Positions 13,482 through 22,883 of a stretch of DNA of 61,603 bases are shown piece after piece. The DNA is taken from the IMG/VR virus record IMGVR_UViG_3300022885_000015, positions 1 through 61,603 of that record; one strand, written 5' to 3'. The stretch's first letter is position 1. Each line of letters begins with the position of its first letter. The stretch is from a virus. The position numbers and the translations under genes were made by a program. The notes beneath the pieces are model-generated. The model was not told where the DNA came from and made no database searches. It was given only the letters and a program-made list of their open reading frames with translations.

Positions 13482-16166
13482 ATGATACTCAACGAATTAT
13501 ATGTAGATCTAAACGAGGGTATTACCCATATTGAGGATCTAAGCGAGGATGAGTTTCTTCGAGCTGTAAAGAACCTCAATTCATGGGAAATCTCCGAAAA
13601 AGTCGATGGTGCCGCTATGAGATTTGGCTTCGATGATGACGGGTTTTTTACAAGTAGGGAAAACAAAGGTGACGATCGACGGATTCGTAATGGAGATGAA
13701 TGGGGAACTAAATTTATGTCGACTGGTTTTCGTTCTGCGCATGATGCCCTAAAGAAATTAATGACTCCATTACGTAAACGAAAGATTATACAAACAGGTG
13801 ATGTTTTCTCCGTAGAGATTTTATTTGGAAAATTACCAAATGCTGTTCTTTATAGTGGTGAAATTAACCAAATAATTTTACTTTCAAAAGACTCTGAAAA
13901 GGACAGTGATGAGGCTAGAAAATCTCTTGAACACATGAACAAAGTTCTGGAAGATCATGAAGTAACTGTTCAAGTTGAAAATGTTCCATATACTGAAAAT
14001 GGTATCTCCATTAATCGTAGAGATGAGGAACATGAATGGGTCGTTGCAGTTGTTCCAAAAAAACGTGCTGATCAAATGAGCAATGAAGAAGCTCAACAGA
14101 TAGTAGATGAGGAAGTTAAGAAGATAGAAGTTTTACTTGATAGAAATATCAAAGTTGGTGAAAAAGAACTCTTAGTTAAAGAAGTTATTGCCATTCCACT
14201 TAATAAAAAGCCAGATTGGCTTGGTGACGGCAATTGGAAAGAAATTAAGGCCCTGGTAAAAGAAAAACAAGAAGAAATCAAAAAGGCATTAATGTCATCC
14301 AAGCTGGAGATTAAAAACCAACTCCTTTCTGCTTTTGTGCATAATCAACAATCTGACTTTGGTCCTGATATTGAGAACGGGGGTTGGATCGAAGGGGTCG
14401 TTGCTAAAGATCAAGAAGGAGCAATGACTAAAATCGTAGACAAAGAAGGTTTCACTTCAATCAATAATTATAATTGGCTAGTTCGGAACGACATTTATGA
14501 TAGTCGTAACTCAGAATCAGTTGTTATGAAAATGCGACATGAAGTAGCCAATGTAATGGGTCATGGTCCATTAAGTGGTGCCCAAGCGAAGAGGTATGCT
14601 AAAAAATTCGGTAACAGTGCAGAAGAACAAACAGTTAATCTAGCATCAGATATGAATTTCCCCAAAGTTAAGAAGGTTTTTGTCCAACAAGTTAAGGTAG
14701 CTAACAAAGAACTATTAGATAATTTAGAGAATTTCAAAAACAAAACTGGTCAGTATGCTAACATAGATTATCAAGAAGGTGTAAAAGAACGTACATTACA
14801 AACATTTGCAGAAACACATGAATTACTTGCTGATTATTTAAAAGCATTGAAAACAGCTAAAACACCAGAAGATTTGATTGTAATTTTTGCTGGTGATAAA
14901 TTATCATCCATTACAACTGAGGAATATATCGACGAAGGAATTATCTCAGGTGTTGGTAAAGGAGTTTCAGCTCTTGCACGTGGTGTTGGTAAACTAGGAC
15001 AAGGTGCTATAAAAATTGGTAAGTCTTTGGCAAACAAGGGCGATGATGTCGCTAGAGTTGCAACTGACCTATCAAAAGGTGGAAGGCTCACCAAACTACG
15101 ATCGTTCTATACCAATGCAAAACGCCGTGGAAAAACTGCATTAGCAGTTAATAAGATTCGCTCGGAATTGCAAAAACAATATTCTGAACTTGGTGATTTT
15201 GATGAAGAACAAATGGATGATTTGATTGCTCTTCTTGCTCATGAGTCCGTTACTGAATCTATAATTATGGAAGGTGGTCGAGCTATTGAGGGGGGTGGTG
15301 CAATTTATATAGGGGAAATTCCCGCCACGTTAAAAGAAATCGCAAAGGCTGCTGATATACCATTTAGTGAAATTAAGAATGGTACTCTTGGATCCGTTGG
15401 TAAGGCCAAATTCTCAGGTGATATTGATATTGCGCTGGATGATGGGTTGCATGATAAACAAGAAGTATTCAATGAACTCAAAAAAGCCGGTCTTAATCCA
15501 AGGCTCGGAGCGGTCATTTCATTCCCAATGAAAATTGCTGGTTACGATGAAAGCATAAATGATCAAACAGATAAAGAACGCACTGGCATGGTGCAAGTAG
15601 ATTTTATGTTTGGTAATGCAAATACCCTAAAATTTGGATATCATTCTGCGGGTGATAAATCAAAATATAAAGGTGTTCTTCGTACGATATTAATAGCAAG
15701 TATGGCTAGTGCTATGAACCAAATCTTCTATGATGAAGGAGATGATGAATTGGTTGGTCGATTTGGCCCAGCCTTTGCACCAAGCACTGGATTAAATATC
15801 CGCGCCAAATTGCGCCCAAGAAAAAAGCTTACGAAAAAGGAAATTAAGCAAGGCGTTGATCTTGCTAGTAAGCCAAGACTAAAGGGTGAACAGACGGTAG
15901 ACATAGAGAATTTTAAGAAAGAATTCACCAGCGTTGAAATTGATAAGTTTGGAAAAAAGTGGTCTATGGATAACCCAAATGATATTGCCCAATTTTTGTT
16001 TGGTGATGTAAAGACTGATGTAACCGCCGCGGATCTAGATAGAGTTGAAACCATAATGCCGTTACTTAAAAAGAAACCAATTGAATTGCGTAAGATTGTA
16101 TTCCAGCGATTTAAAGAACGTTTAGAAGGTGATGGTATCCCAATTCCAAAAGAACTAGAAATTTAA
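13482..16166 (+). CDS. ligase-like nucleotidyltransferase fused to a Pol-beta-type nucleotidyltransferase
   Basis: The N-terminal part carries ligase motif I, SEKVDGAAMRFG (K40), then GDVFSVEILFG, and motif IV-like GWIEGVVAKDQEG. The C-terminal part, near residues 636-650, reads GSVGKAKFSGDIDIALDD with a later VQVDFMFG, the G-S...D-x-D...D pattern of the Pol-beta nucleotidyltransferase fold. A Gly/Lys-rich linker with amphipathic helices lies between (residues about 485-530). The 894-residue product could both seal and extend RNA or DNA ends. It could instead be a virion protein with vestigial domains, given its late-type promoter and place behind the subtilase. Confidence 0.75.
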   Translation: MILNELYVDLNEGITHIEDLSEDEFLRAVKNLNSWEISEKVDGAAMRFGFDDDGFFTSRENKGDDRRIRNGDEWGTKFMSTGFRSAHDALKKLMTPLRKRKIIQTGDVFSVEILFGKLPNAVLYSGEINQIILLSKDSEKDSDEARKSLEHMNKVLEDHEVTVQVENVPYTENGISINRRDEEHEWVVAVVPKKRADQMSNEEAQQIVDEEVKKIEVLLDRNIKVGEKELLVKEVIAIPLNKKPDWLGDGNWKEIKALVKEKQEEIKKALMSSKLEIKNQLLSAFVHNQQSDFGPDIENGGWIEGVVAKDQEGAMTKIVDKEGFTSINNYNWLVRNDIYDSRNSESVVMKMRHEVANVMGHGPLSGAQAKRYAKKFGNSAEEQTVNLASDMNFPKVKKVFVQQVKVANKELLDNLENFKNKTGQYANIDYQEGVKERTLQTFAETHELLADYLKALKTAKTPEDLIVIFAGDKLSSITTEEYIDEGIISGVGKGVSALARGVGKLGQGAIKIGKSLANKGDDVARVATDLSKGGRLTKLRSFYTNAKRRGKTALAVNKIRSELQKQYSELGDFDEEQMDDLIALLAHESVTESIIMEGGRAIEGGGAIYIGEIPATLKEIAKAADIPFSEIKNGTLGSVGKAKFSGDIDIALDDGLHDKQEVFNELKKAGLNPRLGAVISFPMKIAGYDESINDQTDKERTGMVQVDFMFGNANTLKFGYHSAGDKSKYKGVLRTILIASMASAMNQIFYDEGDDELVGRFGPAFAPSTGLNIRAKLRPRKKLTKKEIKQGVDLASKPRLKGEQTVDIENFKKEFTSVEIDKFGKKWSMDNPNDIAQFLFGDVKTDVTAADLDRVETIMPLLKKKPIELRKIVFQRFKERLEGDGIPIPKELEI

Positions 16167-16615
16167 GGCTTCAAGCCAGCTTTTTTAGCAATGGTATCAT
16201 TATTGATATACCACCAACTCCACAAAATTCCCTTTTCAAATTTATCTAGATCATTTTTCCAACCAGATGAATTCAATATTTTGCGCATTGCTGGATGATT
16301 GGCTAATGTTTTACAAACAATCCCTTGATCAAGGTAATTGTGGATAAGATGATTCATAAGTATTCTAGATAAATCCCCACCGCGATGATTTGGATGTATG
16401 GAGAAACCACACATAAAAACCCGATCTTCTTCAGGTAATATTTGATAACAACCAATAATTCCGGAAGAGTCACGCAATACGTGAATATGTAAATTATTTG
16501 TTTTTATATGGTTAAGATATTCTTGAACAGTGCTTCGGTCAGGTTCATCAAAAATACCAACTTCGTAATCAACGAGTTCTTGCAATTGTGAAGGTTGTAA
16601 TTGTTCCCATTCCAT
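16163..16615 (-). CDS. GNAT-family N-acetyltransferase
   Basis: FMCGFSIHPNHRGGDLSRIL is motif A of the GNAT fold with the acetyl-CoA-binding H-R-G-G turn, followed by LMNHLIHNYLDQG. At 150 residues it is a single domain. Substrate unknown; it could acetylate a small molecule or protein amine. The gene converges with the plus-strand fusion gene, sharing 4 bases. Confidence 0.8.
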   Translation of the reverse strand: MEWEQLQPSQLQELVDYEVGIFDEPDRSTVQEYLNHIKTNNLHIHVLRDSSGIIGCYQILPEEDRVFMCGFSIHPNHRGGDLSRILMNHLIHNYLDQGIVCKTLANHPAMRKILNSSGWKNDLDKFEKGILWSWWYINNDTIAKKAGLKP

Positions 16616-16619
16616 TAAC

Positions 16620-16784
16620 TTACCCCTCTTTCTTCTCTTTAACCCACGATAACAAGGTTTGTAAAATTAATGGTTCCATGCTGCCAATTGGTCTCTCTTC
16701 CAAATTTTGCAATTGATTCATTTGATCTTCCAAATATTTCTCTATTTCATCTAGAGTCAACGGATACTTAACTAAGTTTCTCAT
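16620..16784 (-). CDS. small hypothetical protein (54 aa)
   Basis: ATG at 16782-16784, stop at 16620. The product MRNLVKYPLTLDEIEKYLED and on is helical and charged. TATAAATA at 16795-16802 lies too close upstream to be a clear promoter. The GNAT ATG follows within a few bases. Not recognised. Confidence 0.6.
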   Translation of the reverse strand: MRNLVKYPLTLDEIEKYLEDQMNQLQNLEERPIGSMEPLILQTLLSWVKEKKEG

Positions 16785-16793
16785 GTTCTTTAC

Positions 16794-17609
16794 TTATTTA
16801 TAGCAAGATGAAGGAAGATCACCAAACAATACAGTCTTTGCATTATCCAATTTTGCAACTGGTGGAATATCAAGACTAACAATTTTACTTCGAATAACTG
16901 GACCAGTTGGACGATGTTGTTCTGGAATGTCTTCCATCTCATAATCGGTGAGATGACGTTCAACATTGACACGACGAACATAAGTTCCACGCTTGAAGAA
17001 TGACGGATAATCGTTAAAATTAATCCCCTTTTCTTGAAAAAGCCTTTCCTGCTTTTCTGAACCAGTGAGACCATTCAATGACTTGTGGGAGAAATAGGCG
17101 GATGCTGCCATACTAACTGCATTTTTCATTGCATCCCGTTCACGCCAAATAAACATGCTCAGGAGTTCATCCTCATCGGGTATTTGACATACTCGACAAT
17201 CAAAGGTTGGTAATTTAGAATACGTTGCCTTTAGAATTTCTTTGTTTTCACTGTTAACGCCCAAATGGTTAAACTTAACCGTTGCTAGTGATGCAATGTT
17301 ACTAACCAATTTGAAAATCTTCCCTGCAAAAATCATGTTATTTTGATCTTCGCTTGGTAACCACGCAAGGCTAATCTCATCGCTTTGGGTATAACCAACG
17401 ATAGCATGAGTTTCTTCAACTAGGTATTTTGTGGTTGCGACCATCATAGCCGACATATCATAATCAAATGGTCGTTTAAATTTCTTTGTAAAATTACTGA
17501 AACTTCGCCCATCTACTCGTGCATAAACAGGAAGTCCAGGCATTAATTTGCGTCCAGTTTCCTGATTTTCATACGCTTTCATGCGATCACCAAGGGGAGT
17601 TTTATCCAC
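16794..17609 (-). CDS. Thg1-like protein (3'-5' RNA polymerase, tRNA repair)
   Basis: YARVDGRSFSNF (D33) and GYTQSDEISL (D77, E78) are the metal-binding motifs of tRNA-His guanylyltransferase, and 271 residues is normal for the family. Eukaryotic Thg1 adds G-1 to tRNA-His. Bacterial and phage Thg1-like proteins instead restore missing 5' nucleotides of truncated tRNAs in the 3'-5' direction. The start is GTG at 17607-17609, chosen because AGGAGG lies 5 bases upstream. Promoter at 17761-17788. Confidence 0.9.
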   Translation of the reverse strand: MDKTPLGDRMKAYENQETGRKLMPGLPVYARVDGRSFSNFTKKFKRPFDYDMSAMMVATTKYLVEETHAIVGYTQSDEISLAWLPSEDQNNMIFAGKIFKLVSNIASLATVKFNHLGVNSENKEILKATYSKLPTFDCRVCQIPDEDELLSMFIWRERDAMKNAVSMAASAYFSHKSLNGLTGSEKQERLFQEKGINFNDYPSFFKRGTYVRRVNVERHLTDYEMEDIPEQHRPTGPVIRSKIVSLDIPPVAKLDNAKTVLFGDLPSSCYK

Positions 17610-17629
17610 AATATCCTCCTAAAAGCAAA

Positions 17630-17740
17630 TTAAATTGACGGTCCAATAACCCTAGCTGCAAAAACATCATTATTGACAACTAAACCAGTAGCCATCATCA
17701 AAGACATCAAAATTATAGATACTAGAAATATTTTCATCAT
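17630..17740 (-). CDS. small membrane or secreted peptide (36 aa)
   Basis: MMKIFLVSIILMSLMMATGL is a hydrophobic helix resembling a signal anchor, followed by VVNNDVFAARVIGPSI. A cleavage site after VFAA is conceivable. GAAGGAAACAA precedes the two ATGs. First gene after a sigma70-like promoter and upstream of the Thg1-like gene. Confidence 0.6.
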   Translation of the reverse strand: MMKIFLVSIILMSLMMATGLVVNNDVFAARVIGPSI

Positions 17741-17760
17741 TTGTTTCCTTCTATAGTTTT

Positions 17761-17788
17761 ATTATAACACAATTGTGGTCATTGTCAA
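17761..17788 (-). promoter_or_regulatory. sigma70-like promoter
   Basis: TTGACA (17783-17788), 16 nt spacer, TATAAT (17761-17766), minus strand, overlapping the end of the Sm-like gene. It would drive the 36-residue peptide, the Thg1-like gene and the genes after it. Confidence 0.8.
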
Positions 17789-18138
17789 GTTTTTAAATTT
17801 GATAAATCAATTCCCGAAAGGTCAACGGACGATGCTGACTGAATACTTGATGTCTGCTTGGTATACATATCTGCCGCTTGTTTCATTGCTGGTAGCGCAA
17901 CGATATATTTGTCAGAAGTGAATACAAATGATCCATCTGCATCTACACCAAACATAAATGGCTGCATTGCTATTGTAATTCCTTGTGCAGTTTGAACTGG
18001 TCCAAGGGTTCCAGGCTTGGTAATCGTAATGGAGCCATTGGCAATATTGGTAACACGACCAATAACTTCTTCTCCGGAATTTAATTTTAGAACTGCGATG
18101 TCAGTTGTTTTTAATTTTTGGGATTTAATTTCTAGCAT
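17785..18138 (-). CDS. Sm-like (LSm-type) phage protein
   Basis: TDIAVLKLNSGEEVIGRVTN near residues 10-30 matches the Sm1 strand pattern seen in short phage Sm-like proteins. The Ser-rich end (SSIQSASSVDLSGIDLSNLK) is probably flexible. Such proteins may bind RNA, but the role here is unknown. The ATG at 18138 has AAGGAA upstream; a TTG at 18153 is in frame. Confidence 0.6.
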   Translation of the reverse strand: MLEIKSQKLKTTDIAVLKLNSGEEVIGRVTNIANGSITITKPGTLGPVQTAQGITIAMQPFMFGVDADGSFVFTSDKYIVALPAMKQAADMYTKQTSSIQSASSVDLSGIDLSNLKT

Positions 18139-18149
18139 GTTTATTCCTT

Positions 18150-18509
18150 TCAATGTCGTTGAATTCGAACCCCCAGCGCACCTAATCCATTAAGGTCGGT
18201 AAGTGTGTCTTGCGTCTTTGCGTTATTAACTACCGTCGATGGTGCCGTTGGGTTTCGATCTAATAAACGTTTGTTATACCAATCTCTATATGAAGTTTCA
18301 TACATGTGGTCTTGGAATTCAGATGACTTAACTAATTGTAGTAATTGTCCATGATTTATTTGTACAATAGTATGACCTACTAAAATTTTGCTTAAAGTAG
18401 CATCTAATTCAAACCAAGAATCACCCGTCTCAATATCCAATTTAAATTTTTGCCCTACGGATATTCGGCTTCCTTGATATACATAAACTGGATTTTGCAT
18501 TTCATCCAT
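18150..18509 (-). CDS. hypothetical protein (119 aa)
   Basis: MDEMQNPVYVYQGSRISVGQ and KFKLDIETGDSWFELDATL suggest a beta-rich N-terminal half; the second half has a Trp-Tyr segment and a polar end. Its ATG overlaps the glutaredoxin stop, so it belongs to the nrd transcription unit. Not recognised. Confidence 0.65.
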   Translation of the reverse strand: MDEMQNPVYVYQGSRISVGQKFKLDIETGDSWFELDATLSKILVGHTIVQINHGQLLQLVKSSEFQDHMYETSYRDWYNKRLLDRNPTAPSTVVNNAKTQDTLTDLNGLGALGVRIQRH

Positions 18510-18766
18510 TAAGCCGCCTCGACAAAAACTCGCTGCTTTAATAGGTCAAAATCAACGTTAGATAAACCTGTAAAACCGCCTTCAACTAATATTTCATTAT
18601 TGAAATAAATTTGTGGGACAGTTTTGTGACCATTTTCGATCAAGAACTCTCGGGCAGTATGTATTTCCTCAATGTTAATTTCTCTGAAAGAAAGACCGTT
18701 TTCTCCTAATAAGGTTTTAGTCATTTTGCAATACGGGCAATTGTTTTTTGTGTATAATGTAATCAT
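18509..18766 (-). CDS. glutaredoxin
   Basis: The redox site CPYC is at residues 10-13, with KTVPQIYFNNE containing the cis-proline and EGGFTGLSNVD the glutathione-binding end. At 85 residues it is of bacterial glutaredoxin/NrdC size. It should supply electrons to the class Ia reductase encoded directly upstream, whose nrdB stop it overlaps by 4 bases. Confidence 0.92.
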   Translation of the reverse strand: MITLYTKNNCPYCKMTKTLLGENGLSFREINIEEIHTAREFLIENGHKTVPQIYFNNEILVEGGFTGLSNVDFDLLKQRVFVEAA

Positions 18767-19902
18767 AGTTCAAATCCTTTAAATGTATCTTCATCTACGT
18801 CTTGCTTGGTTCCACCAATGACATAGCTTGATATTTCAGTTTCTTGTGGTGCTACCTGTACTTCACTTCCTGAGATCCACTTCTGTGTCCAGGGTAATGG
18901 ATTTGCTTGTGGCACGCTATATGGGCTTTTTATCCCCACTGCTTGCATTCTCTTTGAAGCAATCCATTCAATATATTCAGATAGTAATAATTCGTTGAGT
19001 CCAATCATTGATCCATCGTTAAATAGAAATTTGGCCCAATCTTTTTCTTGACTAACAGCTTCAACATACATTTCAGTACATTGATCCATTGTTTCTTTTC
19101 TAATCTTTATAAAATCTGGGTCGTCTTGTGGTAAGATTTTTATTAATTGTTGCGTTGCTGCAAGATGAACATTTTCATCTCTAGCAATAAATTTAATGAG
19201 TTTTGCGTTTCCTTCCATCTTCTTTAATTCTGCGAACGCCCATGAACATGCAAAACTCACATAAAAACGTACTCCTTCCAATATGTTAACGCTCATGATT
19301 GCAAGCCATAACAATTTCTTTAAGTCATATAGCTTAACTGGTATTTTTTCACCATTGACGGTATGTGTTCCTTCGCCAAGCAATCTATACCAATTTGATA
19401 ATTCTATTAATTCATCGTAATGTACCGATATATCCTTTGAACATTTTACAATTTCTTCCAAGTCCATCATTTCATCAAACACCTTACTTGGGTTCGAATA
19501 AACATTACGGATGATATGCGTATATGCTCGACTATGAATTGTCTCAAAGAATGCCCATGTTTCAATAAATGCTTCAATTTCAGGAACACTTACAATTGGT
19601 AAGAATGCCAAATTGGGTGATCTACCTTGTACAGAATCTAGAAGTATTTGTCGTTTTAGGTTTGATGTAAAAATATGACGTTCATGCTCATTGAGTTCTT
19701 TAAAATCTTTCGAATCACCGACCACGTCAACCTCTTCTGGTCTCCAGAAAAAACCCAATGATTTATCTGTAAGCTTATCAAACTGTCGGTATTTTAAAGA
19801 CTCATACCTCTGTAATGTTATTGATCCAGATTCATCAAGAAAAGCTTTATTTTTTGTATGATCGGAATGATTATTAGTATTGAAAACGCTAAACTTTTTC
19901 AT
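18763..19902 (-). CDS. nrdB: class Ia ribonucleotide reductase, small subunit
   Basis: The diiron site is intact: LLDSVQGRS (D89), ETIHSRAY with E120, H123 and radical Y127, and FIARDENVH. Length 379 matches NrdB. It generates the tyrosyl radical for the large subunit and so supplies dNTPs. It lies 20 bases after nrdA and overlaps the glutaredoxin gene, forming one nrdA-nrdB-grx unit. Confidence 0.96.
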   Translation of the reverse strand: MKKFSVFNTNNHSDHTKNKAFLDESGSITLQRYESLKYRQFDKLTDKSLGFFWRPEEVDVVGDSKDFKELNEHERHIFTSNLKRQILLDSVQGRSPNLAFLPIVSVPEIEAFIETWAFFETIHSRAYTHIIRNVYSNPSKVFDEMMDLEEIVKCSKDISVHYDELIELSNWYRLLGEGTHTVNGEKIPVKLYDLKKLLWLAIMSVNILEGVRFYVSFACSWAFAELKKMEGNAKLIKFIARDENVHLAATQQLIKILPQDDPDFIKIRKETMDQCTEMYVEAVSQEKDWAKFLFNDGSMIGLNELLLSEYIEWIASKRMQAVGIKSPYSVPQANPLPWTQKWISGSEVQVAPQETEISSYVIGGTKQDVDEDTFKGFEL

Positions 19903-19922
19903 TATTGGTTAATCCATCTACC

Positions 19923-22223
19923 TTATAAAATACAACTATCACAACCTTCCTCATCATCAAGTGAGGTTAATACTTCTAGATTGGATGTGTCACTTGTTTC
20001 AATATCACCGAAATCAATTTCTCCGGCGCCGTCATGTGTCTGGAAATAATAGAGTTGTTTCCCTCCGTACTTATAAAACATCAAAAGGTGCTTCAACATT
20101 TCCGACATCGGAATTTTTTCATCTTCATAGAATTTTGGGTTATATGATGTATTTACACTAATTGCTTGGTCAACATATTTTTGTAATACAGCCATGATCT
20201 TCAAATAGCCCTCAGGGCTTTCCTGATCCCAAAGTAATTCATATTTGTTTTTCAGGCGGCGAAATTCTGGAACAACTTGCTTCAAAACACCGTGCTTGCT
20301 TTGCTTAATACTAACATATGAACGGGGTGGTTCAACACCATTGGTCGAATTACTAATTTGCGCTGATGTTTCTGCTGGCATAAGAGCCATTAACGTTGCA
20401 TTTCTAATCCCTGTTTCTTTCAATTGTTGACGCAACTCTTCCCACGGCATACGTTCTTTATACGGAACCAGTTCATCCACTGCTGGTTTACGTGTATCAA
20501 TAGGTAAAATACCCCTACTATATTTGGTATTATTATTTGACAAACATGCACCCTTTTCAGTAGCCAAATCAGCACTTGCCTTAGTTAGATAATAACTCCA
20601 AGCTTCTGCATATTCGTCAACTAATTCCAAATTTGGGTTGGTATAATTGGTATCATTTTTTGCTAGAAAGTATGCAAGATTAATTATACCAACACCGAGT
20701 GGGCGCCATTCAATTGAATGTAATTGTGCAGCCAATACAGGATATTTTTGGTAATCCAATAATGCATCAAGTCCACGGATTGCTAGATCACATGGTTTTG
20801 CAAAATCTTCAGGGTTTTTAATAACACCCCAATTAATTGCTGAGAGTGTACAGAGGGCTATTCGGCCATCCGGGTCATTTATATCATTCAAGGGCTTTGT
20901 TGGAAGCGTTATCTCGCAGCAAAGATTGGACATATAAATCGGAGCAACTTTTTCATCGAAAGAAGAATGTTGGTTTGCATTATCTACATTCATCAAGTAT
21001 ATGCGACCCGTATCTTTTCTTTCCTGCATGAAAGAAGTAAACAAATCATTTGCTTTGATTGTCTTTTTCCGTAATGTTGAATCATTTTCGGCCTCTTCAT
21101 ATAATTTACGAAATAGTTCTTCATCGTTGAAAAAGGCATCATATAATCCAGGAACATCTTTTGGACTGAACAATGTTATGTTTTCACCTTTAATAAGCCG
21201 TTCATAAAAGAGCTTACTAAATTGGACCCCATAATCAAGTTGACGAACACGGTTATCTTCAGTGCCCTTATTGTTCTTTAATACAAGCAAATCTTCGACT
21301 TCTAAATGCCACACTGGATAATATAATGTGGCGGCGGCGCGCCTTACACCGCCCTGTGAGCAACTTTTAACAGCCGCCTGAAACATTTTATAGAAAGGAA
21401 TAACACCAGTGTGATATGCATCGCCATTACGAATAGGTGAATTAATGGCGCGGATTCGGCCCGCACCAATACCAATACCCGCCTTTTGGGAAACATAACG
21501 AACAATAGCTGCTGAAGTTGCACTAATTGAATCCAAACTGTCATCGGTCTCAATCAAAACGCAAGAGGAAAATTGGCGTTGTGGTGTACGAACACCGGCC
21601 ATAACCGGAGTTGGTAAGCTGATAGCAAATGTTGAAATGGCATTATAATATTCTCGAATATATTGCATTCTTGTTTCGACTGGGTAATCAGAAAACAATG
21701 AAGCAGCAATTAAAATATATGACATTTGCGGTGTTTCGAATATTTTACCCGTTACTCGGTTTTGTACTAGGTACTTACCACGAAACTGTTCCATTGCGAC
21801 ATATGTTAAATTCATATCCCGGTCATGGTTGATATATGAGTTTAGTTTATTGAAATCATCTTCGGTATAGGTCTCAAGAAGTTCAGGATCATAGAATCCA
21901 ATATCAACATTCTTTTTAACGAGATCATATAAATGCCATGGTTCATATTGATTATAAACCTGTTTCCGCAAATGATATGAAATCAATCTACCAGCAACAA
22001 ACTGATAATTCGGTGTTTCCTCCGTAATCAAATCAGCAGCGGCTTTGATCAAAGTTTCCTGTATATTGCTCGTTTCAATACCTTCGTAAAATTGCAAATG
22101 AGATTTCAATTCGACTTCAGATGCAGATACGCCAGCGATTCCCTCTGTCGCCCAGTATACAACCTTATGCATTTTATTGATATCTAGCTCAACCAGTTCC
22201 CCTGTTCTTTTTCTTACTTTCAT
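19923..22223 (-). CDS. nrdA: class Ia ribonucleotide reductase, large subunit
   Basis: An ATP-cone-like N-terminus (MKVRKRTGELVELDINKMHK) is followed by the catalytic barrel with FSSCVLIE, active-site NLCCEI and TNGVEPPRS. The mobile C-terminal pair GCDSCIL (C761, C764) re-reduces the active site. Length 766 matches NrdA. No intein interrupts it, unlike many phage reductases. Confidence 0.96.
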   Translation of the reverse strand: MKVRKRTGELVELDINKMHKVVYWATEGIAGVSASEVELKSHLQFYEGIETSNIQETLIKAAADLITEETPNYQFVAGRLISYHLRKQVYNQYEPWHLYDLVKKNVDIGFYDPELLETYTEDDFNKLNSYINHDRDMNLTYVAMEQFRGKYLVQNRVTGKIFETPQMSYILIAASLFSDYPVETRMQYIREYYNAISTFAISLPTPVMAGVRTPQRQFSSCVLIETDDSLDSISATSAAIVRYVSQKAGIGIGAGRIRAINSPIRNGDAYHTGVIPFYKMFQAAVKSCSQGGVRRAAATLYYPVWHLEVEDLLVLKNNKGTEDNRVRQLDYGVQFSKLFYERLIKGENITLFSPKDVPGLYDAFFNDEELFRKLYEEAENDSTLRKKTIKANDLFTSFMQERKDTGRIYLMNVDNANQHSSFDEKVAPIYMSNLCCEITLPTKPLNDINDPDGRIALCTLSAINWGVIKNPEDFAKPCDLAIRGLDALLDYQKYPVLAAQLHSIEWRPLGVGIINLAYFLAKNDTNYTNPNLELVDEYAEAWSYYLTKASADLATEKGACLSNNNTKYSRGILPIDTRKPAVDELVPYKERMPWEELRQQLKETGIRNATLMALMPAETSAQISNSTNGVEPPRSYVSIKQSKHGVLKQVVPEFRRLKNKYELLWDQESPEGYLKIMAVLQKYVDQAISVNTSYNPKFYEDEKIPMSEMLKHLLMFYKYGGKQLYYFQTHDGAGEIDFGDIETSDTSNLEVLTSLDDEEGCDSCIL

Positions 22224-22257
22224 TTTTACTTGCTATCCTTTCTTATAATTTCTATGT

Positions 22258-22286
22258 ATTATAAGATAAAACCACTGTTCAATCAA
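22258..22286 (-). promoter_or_regulatory. sigma70-like promoter for the nrd operon
   Basis: TTGATT (22281-22286), 17 nt spacer, TATAAT (22258-22263), minus strand, 35 bases before the nrdA ATG. Just upstream, TTGATTAA...TTAATCAA near 22344-22368 forms an inverted repeat in the otherwise empty 198-base gap. Confidence 0.7.
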
Positions 22287-22421
22287 TATTAATTCTGGTC
22301 GATTGCCACTTATATTTGGATTTTCCAAGTAATTCTATCAGTTGTTGATTAAAGTTATTTATTAATCAAATATTCGTAGTTAAACTACAACGTTATTACA
22401 AAAATACAAAGCTAAATTAAT

Positions 22422-22853
22422 TTATTCTATTGAATTGATTATTGTAACATGAGAAGCAATACTTGACCAATTTATTACTTTAGACCAATCATAATTCAAA
22501 ACCCACTCATCGTCTACTATTAGTGCGGTCACCATTTTATCATGTTTTAAGTCCTTGATAAACTTAATTGAAAATCTGCTATTTTCCCATTTATCACCAT
22601 TAGATAGGCGTAATGTTTCCTTCATCAAAAACGCAATAGTTGTTGAGCAATAATTTCCGTCATAAATGATTTCCCACGGGGTTGGCCATTCTTCCGGATG
22701 CTCATCATCCAAATACCAATTTAATATCGGGGCCATTGACCAATATGTTGCTACACTTTCTAACTGTGTAAAATCGTCTTGCGTGTTTAATGATTCCCTG
22801 AAATTCTGCCAATTTTCAAGCCGGCGTTCTGGCGGTAGATTGAAGTCGGTCAT
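22422..22853 (-). CDS. conserved phage protein next to the tail spike (143 aa)
   Basis: LPPERRLENWQNFRESL at the start and EWPTPWEIIYDGNYC in the middle recall a protein found beside tail-fibre genes in T4-like marine phages, from memory. ALIVDDEWVLNYDW follows. No enzyme motif. The position just after the spike suggests an assembly or tail role. Confidence 0.6.
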   Translation of the reverse strand: MTDFNLPPERRLENWQNFRESLNTQDDFTQLESVATYWSMAPILNWYLDDEHPEEWPTPWEIIYDGNYCSTTIAFLMKETLRLSNGDKWENSRFSIKFIKDLKHDKMVTALIVDDEWVLNYDWSKVINWSSIASHVTIINSIE

Positions 22854-22883
22854 TGGATTTCTCCCGTTAGACTATATGTGGTT

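Noticed and set aside
18160-18180. GGGGGTTCGAATTCAACG on the minus strand, resembling a tRNA T-arm.
   Set aside because: It lies in the coding sequence of the 119-residue gene and has no acceptor or anticodon arm around it.
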